Shown here: positions 43,501 through 44,210 of the stretch, piece after piece
Position numbering within the stretch: the first letter of the stretch is position 1
Layout: each line of letters opens with the position of its first letter
From: Archangium sp.
GTDB lineage: Bacteria; Myxococcota; Myxococcia; Myxococcales; Myxococcaceae
Length of the DNA stretch: 44,210 nucleotides
Assembly (NCBI GenBank): GCA_030695565.1
Contig: JAUYRZ010000021.1
Coordinates: 1-44,210, forward strand
Direction: 5' to 3'
Program-made: the position numbers and the translations under genes
Notes under the pieces: generated by a model
What the model saw: only the letters and a program-made list of their open reading frames with translations
Databases searched by the model: none
What the model was told of the DNA's origin: nothing

Positions 43501-44169
43501 ATGGGGCCGACCGGTGCGCCCACGCACATCGCCACCAACGAGACGGTCGTGCTGGCGGGTGGTGGCCTCGGCAACGCGGTGCTGTTTTCCATCGGTCAGG
43601 CGCTGCGGAAGGCGGGCTGCAAGGTCCTCTACTTCGCGGGCTACCGGAAACACGCCGACGTCTACATGCAGGACCAGCTCGAGGCGGCGGCCGATCAGGT
43701 GATCTGGGCGGTCGACACAGGCGAGCCCATCGTGCCCCGGCGACCCCAGGATCGCGGCTTCGTCGGCAACATCATCAAGGCGATGGAGGCGTTCGCGCGC
43801 GGTGAGCTCGGGGCGTCTGAGCTCTCGTTGAAGCAGGTCGACCGGGTGATCGCGATCGGCAGCGACAAGATGATGCGCGCGGTGAAGCTCGCTCGTGACG
43901 GCGTGCTCAAGCCCTTCATGAAGGAAGGTCACTGCGCGGTCGCCAGCGTCAACTCACCGATGCAATGCATGATGAAGGAGATCTGCGCGCAGTGCCTTCA
44001 GCGCCACGTGGATCCGCGCACCGGCAAGGAGACCTTCGTCTTCTCGTGCTTCAACCAGGATCAGGATCTCGACACCGTCGACTTCGCGCACCTCGACATG
44101 CGGCTGCGAGCGAACTCGGTGCTCGAGAAGCAGGGCGAACTGTTCCTCACGCACCTGCTCAAACGCTGA
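40540..44169 (+). CDS. Large flavin/iron-sulfur oxidoreductase, NfnB- plus NfnA-like fusion
   Basis: 1209 residues in four parts. (1) 1 to about 280: helical, unrecognised. (2) 285-400: a GltD/DPYD-type [4Fe-4S] domain with C290, C293, C301, C328 and C360, C368, C371, C375. (3) 425 to about 880: FAD/NAD(P) disulfide-reductase fold, GLGPAG (434-439) and GGGLTG (608-613), with insertions. (4) About 900-1209: a ferredoxin-reductase-like unit (FEPGQFYRL, GPTGAP, VLAGGGLGNAVLF) ending in a PyrK-like cysteine set C1143-x5-C1149-x2-C1152-x17-C1170 for [2Fe-2S]. Parts 2-4 resemble the NfnB and NfnA subunits of the NADH-dependent ferredoxin:NADP+ oxidoreductase joined in one chain. Electron transfer between pyridine nucleotides and a low-potential carrier is inferred. 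The substrate is unproven. Confidence 0.83.
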   Translation: MLQLGFDGFSFDDLYRPAGLQRLHVRFLTQVRDADPALSTRLAQYREAMAAGVARGGLSAPLESALLIDVADQISRFLGKLFKLETELEQLRTKLSSEARLFEFKREFVTRRVFKKGAPARPTRDELPELDARVGLLLSLGFGAELPPSHRGHAGVDHERALAEATLTLMHHERSAGTELEPLRLKLLATSEGKAAFGSSLVGEPVEQVRALLSLIDRWTWARASYTHTFHGWSTITQQKPLIPDKLVELKVAAPDTFEGPDQHLRRRDGFALTDARGDARQVMAEIDLCVLCHEREKDSCSHGFVEKPPAPEGTYKKNPLGIELTGCPLEEHISEMHLLKGRGDSLGSLAMVMLDNPMCPGTGHRICNDCMKACIFQKQEPVNIPQIETSALTDVLALPYGFELYGLLTRWNPLNVRRPYAAPAIGKNVMVVGLGPAGYTLAHYLINEGFTVAGIDGLKIEPFPASLTGTEGHTLEPIRDWRDIAAPLEERVQEGFGGVSEYGITVRWDKSFLTLIHLTLARREGFRIYGGVRFGGTLTIDDAWTLGFDHIAIAAGAGKPTLVPMKNNLIRGIRAASDFLMALQLTGASKRDSLANLQVRLPALVIGGGLTGIDTATELFAYYPVQVEKTLKRHEVLSASMTEAAIFARMNAEELVVYREFLEHGRAIRAERERAAKTGEAPDFIKLVRSWGGVALCYRRSLIESPAYRLNHEEVAKALEEGIRFVERVAPIEAVPDEFGAVSALKFERMTMIDGKLESSGQHLELAARTVCVAAGTSPNVTYEREYPGTFALDKRGSYFEAFDVVNDGELAPARGGFFTSYAKNGKFISFYGDNHPAYAGNVVKAMSSAKDGYVHVAKLFRSHVSALQPAGQAQREADRRALFARLDDAFHATVVAVNRLTPTIVEVIIRAPFAAQHFEPGQFYRLQNFERTARVVDGIRLTMEGLALTGAWVDKEKGLMSTIVLEIGASSRMCAMLKPGERVVLMGPTGAPTHIATNETVVLAGGGLGNAVLFSIGQALRKAGCKVLYFAGYRKHADVYMQDQLEAAADQVIWAVDTGEPIVPRRPQDRGFVGNIIKAMEAFARGELGASELSLKQVDRVIAIGSDKMMRAVKLARDGVLKPFMKEGHCAVASVNSPMQCMMKEICAQCLQRHVDPRTGKETFVFSCFNQDQDLDTVDFAHLDMRLRANSVLEKQGELFLTHLLKR

Positions 44170-44170
44170 G

Positions 44171-44210
44171 CTCCCTCTCCCTGCGAAGCGGGGAGAGGGT
44201 CGGGGTGAGG
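44171..44210 (+). repeat. Dispersed GGGAGAGGG...GGTGAGGG palindromic repeat, copy 3 (cut by window end)
   Basis: CTCCCTCTCCC, loop, GGGGAGAGGG and the tail GGGGTGAGG. It starts one base after the final stop codon and differs from copy 2 (5868-5910) at only two positions over the shared length. Like that copy it begins at the very end of a plus-strand gene. Confidence 0.75.

Noticed and set aside
41134-43932. 932-residue minus-strand frame opposite the oxidoreductase
   Set aside because: His/Arg/Leu/Val-rich with no motif, and lies wholly antisense to a gene with complete FAD, NAD and iron-sulfur motifs. Long antisense frames are expected at this GC content.

Overview
This is a GC-rich window (roughly 65% by eye) with tightly packed genes, frequent GTG/TTG starts and many 4-base stop/start overlaps. 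Its content is a glyoxylate-shunt pair, a Ski2-like helicase with a long C-terminal extension, FkbM methyltransferase and glycosyltransferase genes in series, and a possible sigma-54 promoter. Together these suggest a myxobacterium or another member of the Myxococcota. That placement is inference from style and gene content; no rRNA or other marker gene is present.

Layout. (a) 154-3055, minus strand: isocitrate lyase and malate synthase, the glyoxylate shunt, with a candidate sigma-70 promoter upstream of malate synthase. (b) 3297-5867, plus: a DExH helicase. (c) 5854-8280, plus: a PIG-V-like membrane glycosyltransferase and an FAD enzyme resembling UDP-galactopyranose mutase. This is the left edge of a surface-polysaccharide locus that runs to about 39.9 kb. 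(d) After a 358-base gap, 8639-19920, plus: nine genes for FkbM-type methyltransferases, another methyltransferase and GT4 glycosyltransferases (one with two GT domains in a single chain). They are closely spaced and look like one operon. The last gene appears to carry a frameshift. (e) 19937-24685, minus: gmd, a GDP-4-keto-6-deoxymannose reductase and a 949-residue membrane protein. (f) 24776-29323, plus: the complete dTDP-L-rhamnose set in the order rfbB-rfbD-rfbA-rfbC, then a second PIG-V-like glycosyltransferase. (g) 29320-34899, minus: a kelch-repeat protein followed by an operon for a CDP-linked, C-methylated 6-deoxyhexose (RmlC-like epimerase, RmlD-like reductase, C-methyltransferase, rfbF, rfbG). 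(h) 34973-39923: a GT87-like membrane protein (plus), then a methyltransferase, a GtrB-like GT2 and a DUF6311-like membrane protein (minus). (i) 40027-44169, plus: a small coiled-coil protein and a 1209-residue flavin/iron-sulfur oxidoreductase that resembles both NfnAB subunits joined in one chain, preceded by a sigma-54-like -24/-12 element.

How the genes fit together. Three nucleotide-sugar routes (GDP, dTDP, CDP) would supply deoxysugars. The cytosolic GT4 enzymes would assemble them, the FkbM-type enzymes would O-methylate the product, and the GtrB-like enzyme would load a polyprenyl phosphate that feeds the polytopic GT-C-type proteins across the membrane. No Wzx flippase, Wzy polymerase, ABC transporter pair or ligase is visible, so the locus is incomplete in this window or its export genes lie elsewhere.

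The most interesting items are the CDP-C-methylsugar operon, the Nfn-like fusion with its small partner and possible sigma-54 promoter, a beta-rich module apparently shared by two unrelated glycosyltransferase architectures, and the FkbM/DUF4214 expansion.
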